Of a DNA stretch of 7,579 bases, positions 5,875 to 7,579 are shown in pieces (the first letter of the stretch is position 1; each line of letters starts with the position of its first letter). The DNA comes from Streptosporangiaceae bacterium. Lineage in GTDB: Bacteria; Actinomycetota; Actinomycetes; Streptosporangiales; Streptosporangiaceae. A program made the translations under genes and the position numbers. Below the pieces are notes generated by a model. It was not told the origin of the DNA. It searched no databases and saw only the letters and a list, made by a program, of their open reading frames with translations. The stretch covers positions 1 through 7,579 of the forward strand of contig JASHQP010000708.1 in assembly GCA_030039095.1 (NCBI GenBank). Reading direction: 5' to 3'.

Positions 5875-6564
5875 ATGACGATCCCGAGGCCGGCGGTGCC
5901 ACCAGACGGGCGGCAGTCGCCCGCGGCAGGCGAGAGCCGCTGGCCGATGGCGCTGGCGGTGCTTGTCGCCGGAGGCCTGCGTGCAGTCCTGCCACCTGAG
6001 CTCAGGAACGGGGACGCCCGCTGGGCGTTCGTCCTCGTAGTCTTCGCCCTGCTCGCGATACTCGTCATCGGCGACCCAGGGCGCATCGACCGCGATTCGA
6101 CCTGGTTGCGGGCTGGGACCGGGACGCTGATCGGCGTGATATCTCTCGTGAACGCCTCCGCCGCGGTCCGCCTCGTGGCCGGCATCATCGGCGACGCCAA
6201 GTTCAGCAACGACGCCAACATCCTGCTGGCCAGCGGCGGGGCCATCTGGCTCACCAACGTGATCGCCTTCGGCCTCTGGTACTGGGATCTCGACCGCGGC
6301 GGAGCGGCCGCCCGCGCACGGGGATCGGGCCGCAGGCCTGCCTTCATCTTCCCAGAAATGGTTAACGCTCAGTATGCCGGGGCTGACTGGTATCCCAAGT
6401 TCATCGACTACCTGCATCTCTCGTTCACGGCCGCCACGGCGTTCAGCCCCACGGACGTCTCGGCGATCAGGTCCTGGGCGAAACTCATGATGATGGCCGA
6501 AGAGGCGATTTCCCTGGTTGTCGCGGTGCTGGTCGTCTCCCGCGCCGTGAATATCCTGAGGTAG
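5875..6564 (+). CDS. Conserved actinobacterial membrane protein with pore-loop-like C-terminus, function unknown
   Basis: The protein has 229 residues. Predicted hydrophobic segments lie near 24-40, 49-66, 82-105, 115-137 and 204-227, with a shorter amphipathic helix at 176-190. WLTNVIAFGLWYWDLDRGG (125-143) and AFSPTD (189-194) followed by WAKLMM are the distinctive blocks. From memory they recur in uncharacterised membrane proteins of Streptomyces and relatives. The order helix, FTAATAFSPTD, helix resembles the pore loop and inner helix of two-helix cation channels, where TTVGYGD would sit, but the selectivity sequence itself is absent. The cytosolic or external linker at 142-175 is Arg- and Pro-rich. 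ATG 5875 lies 3 nt after the leader-like ORF stop; a weak GGTGGG is 7 nt upstream. Codon use is less GC-biased than in the genes to the left. Existence as a gene is firm; ion transport is only an inference. Confidence 0.83.
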   Translation: MTIPRPAVPPDGRQSPAAGESRWPMALAVLVAGGLRAVLPPELRNGDARWAFVLVVFALLAILVIGDPGRIDRDSTWLRAGTGTLIGVISLVNASAAVRLVAGIIGDAKFSNDANILLASGGAIWLTNVIAFGLWYWDLDRGGAAARARGSGRRPAFIFPEMVNAQYAGADWYPKFIDYLHLSFTAATAFSPTDVSAIRSWAKLMMMAEEAISLVVAVLVVSRAVNILR

Positions 6565-6585
6565 CCCGCTGAAGACATCAGCCCG

Positions 6586-6744
6586 ATGATGGTGCCCGAG
6601 GCCATCACAGCTGCCGCAGCCGGCTCGGACGAGGATAAGCAAGGTCACCAGGGTGACCAGGCCATGACGGGTGATGACAACTCACCCCCACAAAGGAGAC
6701 AACTGCAGAAGCGCCCGGACTCCTCGTGGCGGCCCCGAGGCTGA
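6586..6744 (+). CDS. Doubtful 52-residue hydrophilic ORF
   Basis: ATG 6586 opens a 52-codon frame ending at TGA 6742-6744, in the 195-bp gap between two membrane-protein genes. The product starts MMVPEAITAAAAGSDED and then is Gln-, Asp- and Arg-rich, with no domain, signal or helix pattern I recognise. By hand count 37 of 52 third positions are G or C, clearly lower than in neighbouring genes. No good ribosome-binding site precedes the ATG. The frame also overlaps inverted repeats that may be regulatory. It is more likely a chance frame than a gene. Confidence 0.17.
   Translation: MMVPEAITAAAAGSDEDKQGHQGDQAMTGDDNSPPQRRQLQKRPDSSWRPRG
6643..6658. promoter_or_regulatory. Inverted repeat GGTCACC-AG-GGTGACC, possible operator
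   Basis: Two perfect 7-bp arms surround a 2-bp centre, about 100 bp upstream of the 96-residue protein gene and its WhiB partner. The compact symmetry fits binding of a dimeric regulator. A second inverted repeat made of the same GGTGA half-motif follows at 6669-6687. No promoter boxes could be assigned with confidence. Confidence 0.4.
6669..6687 (+). repeat. Second inverted repeat GGGTGA / TCACCC
   Basis: Arms GGGTGA (6669-6674) and TCACCC (6682-6687) enclose 7 nt. Together with the palindrome 10 bp upstream, the GGTGA/TCACC motif occurs four times within 45 bp. It could be a second operator or an RNA hairpin just before the purine-rich AAAGGAG at 6692-6698. That sequence has no ATG or GTG at proper distance; only CTG 6703 is in position. 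Confidence 0.35.
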
Positions 6745-6759
6745 AGGGAATGGCCCGAA

Positions 6760-7050
6760 ATGGCGACAGATGCCGAACATGCGGCACGCATCCAGCAGAT
6801 GATCTTGCTCATCCTTGGGCTGGCTACAGCTAAGGCCCTGGTCCGGAACAGAACCGTCGTGGTGATAGGGCTGACCGCCGTCGCGATTGCCGCGCACCGG
6901 AAGGGAGCCACCGCGTCGGCTGCCCTGCGAAGCTGGGCGGCAGCCAACAGGGGTGCCCGGCGCGCTGCTGACGGCAGGATTATCCCGGCGCGAAACGGGA
7001 AGTCAGATCGGCTACGGCTGTTCACGCCATCCGCATCGGAGCAGATCTGA
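6760..7050 (+). CDS. Unrecognised 96-residue protein, two hydrophobic segments, basic tail
   Basis: I do not recognise this family. The N-terminus is a short amphipathic stretch (ATDAEHAARIQQ), followed by hydrophobic segments near residues 13-26 (MILLILGLATAKAL) and 33-45 (VVVIGLTAVAIAA). The second half is rich in Arg, Lys and Ala with no hydrophobic run. The likely form is a small hairpin inner-membrane protein with a basic cytoplasmic tail, or a protein whose hydrophobic helices pack against a partner. ATG 6760 has GAAGGGA about 9 nt upstream. Its TGA (7048-7050) overlaps the ribosome-binding site of the WhiB gene, whose ATG is only 7 nt further on, so the two are almost certainly co-transcribed and perhaps translationally coupled. 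Base composition is less GC-rich than the left half of the window. A real gene is likely because of this fit; function is unknown. Confidence 0.6.
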   Translation: MATDAEHAARIQQMILLILGLATAKALVRNRTVVVIGLTAVAIAAHRKGATASAALRSWAAANRGARRAADGRIIPARNGKSDRLRLFTPSASEQI

Positions 7051-7057
7051 GGTCGCC

Positions 7058-7375
7058 ATGACAACTACCGCCGACACCGTGGCCGAGTGGTGGTCACTCG
7101 CCGCCTGCCAGTCCGCTGACCCCGACCTGTTTTTCCCTATCTCCGGAACGGGTCCCGCCCTCGGGCAGGTGGCGCGCGCGAAGGCGGTCTGCGCCGCCTG
7201 CGCCGTGCGCCTCAACTGCCTTGGCTACGCGCTTGCCTCCGGACCTCTGCAGGGTGTCTGGGGTGGCCTCACCGAGGAGGAACGCCGCCTGCTGCGCCAG
7301 CGTGAGGCGAAGGCCCGGTTGCGTTCGTCGCAGCGCCCGCCTTCCCGGCGGCGTTTGGCCGCCGCTGATGTTTAG
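7058..7375 (+). CDS. WhiB-family [4Fe-4S] transcriptional regulator
   Basis: The protein has 105 residues, typical for the family. Four cysteines in the canonical pattern, C17, C45, C48 and C54 (C-x27-C-x2-C-x5-C), bind an oxygen- and NO-sensitive [4Fe-4S] cluster. The downstream turn motif GVWGG at residues 66-70 and the following TEEER are the family hallmark linked to sigma-factor contact. The tail from about 82 is Arg/Lys-rich and could contact DNA. WhiB proteins act in the cytoplasm, usually with the principal sigma factor, to control redox, development or stress genes. ATG 7058 has GAGG 5 nt upstream, and the preceding 96-residue ORF ends inside that site. The numbered subclass (WhiB1-7) cannot be assigned; it resembles the numerous short paralogues of filamentous actinobacteria. 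Confidence 0.95.
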   Translation: MTTTADTVAEWWSLAACQSADPDLFFPISGTGPALGQVARAKAVCAACAVRLNCLGYALASGPLQGVWGGLTEEERRLLRQREAKARLRSSQRPPSRRRLAAADV

Positions 7376-7414
7376 AGCCGGCCATACCGGACAGCTAGGG
7401 CGGGTCGTCGGCTC
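7375..7414 (+). repeat. Inverted repeat GAGCCG / CGGCTC after the WhiB gene
   Basis: GAGCCG (7375-7380) and CGGCTC (7409-7414) are perfect 6-bp arms around 28 nt. The stem starts on the last base of the WhiB stop codon and ends directly before the AAAAGGAGGG ribosome-binding site of the microprotein. It could stabilise the upstream mRNA end or modulate access to that site. No T-run follows, so it is not a convincing terminator. Confidence 0.3.
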
Positions 7415-7424
7415 AAAAGGAGGG
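7415..7424 (+). promoter_or_regulatory. Near-consensus ribosome-binding site AAAAGGAGGG
   Basis: This is the best Shine-Dalgarno sequence in the window. Its GGAGG core ends 8-9 nt before ATT 7432. No ATG, GTG or TTG lies in the microprotein frame between the in-frame TAG at 7396 and the hydrophobic region. The site therefore argues either for ATT initiation or for a former start codon that has mutated. Confidence 0.6.
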
Positions 7425-7431
7425 CAGAGCC

Positions 7432-7506
7432 ATTTATATCGGAATTGGAACCATCGTCGTCATCGTCATCATCGTGCTGATCATTTTCGCCCTGCGGCGA
7501 TCGTGA
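7432..7506 (+). CDS. 24-residue single-span membrane microprotein, apparent ATT start
   Basis: Read from ATT 7432, the product is (M)YIGIGTIVV, then a further Ile/Val-rich run, then FALRRS and TGA 7504-7506. The layout is a short polar start, one unbroken transmembrane helix of about 18 residues and a positively charged end, as in small membrane proteins. A near-perfect ribosome-binding site lies upstream at normal spacing, and a strong terminator follows 15 bp after the stop. No conventional start codon exists in frame upstream. AUU is a known but rare start (for example infC in E. coli). It sits 56 bp behind the WhiB gene and probably shares its transcript. Alternatives are a gene silenced by start-codon mutation, or a chance frame; the ribosome-binding site and terminator speak against chance. 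Function is unknown. Confidence 0.5.
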   Translation: MYIGIGTIVVIVIIVLIIFALRRS

Positions 7507-7520
7507 CATGCCGCTCCCAT

Positions 7521-7553
7521 AGGCCGCCTGCTGTATTTCAGCGGGCGGCCTTT
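7521..7553 (+). terminator. Strong stem-loop terminator
   Basis: AGGCCGCCTGCTG (7521-7533) pairs with CAGCGGGCGGCCT (7539-7551) across a 5-nt loop (TATTT). The 13-bp stem has one G-T wobble. Three Ts overlap and follow the stem, a short but typical U-tract for a GC-rich actinobacterium. It ends the plus-strand block containing the WhiB gene and the microprotein. Confidence 0.85.
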
Positions 7554-7579
7554 GACGTGCTATTCGGACTCTCGCGGCG

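Noticed and set aside
5800..6648. Minus-strand open frame of 282 codons opposite the 229-residue membrane protein
   Set aside because: Low-complexity His/Asp/Gly-rich product, no motif and no sensible start context. The plus strand has a coherent membrane protein instead.
1..7579. Insertion sequence, prophage, CRISPR array or tRNA
   Set aside because: No transposase or integrase motifs, no regularly spaced direct repeats and no cloverleaf pattern were seen on either strand.

Overview
The window is GC-rich DNA from an actinobacterium. This rests on the WhiB-family [4Fe-4S] regulator (a family confined to Actinobacteria and their phages), strong GC bias at third codon positions, frequent GTG starts, and an IlvX-type thiamine-diphosphate enzyme that resembles mycobacterial IlvX from memory. 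I cannot name the genus.

Layout. (1) 1-2518, minus strand: a two-gene unit. A GlcD/D-lactate-dehydrogenase-like FAD oxidase is followed after about 30 bp by an IlvX-like thiamine-diphosphate enzyme that runs off the left edge. A near-perfect palindrome (GTTACC-GGTT-GGTAAC) lies just upstream and probably marks an operator. (2) 2684-3090, plus strand: a heavily eroded GT4 glycosyltransferase pseudogene whose surviving islands lie in three frames. (3) 3197-5654, plus strand: three intact genes, an SGNH/GDSL hydrolase, a TMEM175-type (DUF1211) membrane channel protein, and an ECHDC3-like crotonase that lacks both textbook catalytic glutamates. (4) 5655-7553, plus strand: a run of small, mostly membrane-associated genes. 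It holds a structured inverted repeat, a 19-codon hydrophobic mini-ORF, a 229-residue membrane protein with a pore-loop-like C-terminus, a linker with inverted repeats and a doubtful 52-codon ORF, an unrecognised 96-residue two-helix protein, a WhiB regulator, and a 24-residue membrane microprotein that seems to start at ATT behind a perfect Shine-Dalgarno sequence. A strong stem-loop terminator closes the run.

How the parts may work together. The left unit could couple oxidation of a 2-hydroxyacid to carboligation or decarboxylation of the resulting 2-oxoacid. This is inferred from gene order only. The right-hand block is the best candidate for an undescribed unit: an Fe-S regulator of redox-sensing type, co-transcribed with an unknown membrane protein, between a channel-like membrane protein and a microprotein. 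No mobile element, CRISPR array, tRNA or rRNA was seen. No gene-free stretch exceeds about 220 bp.
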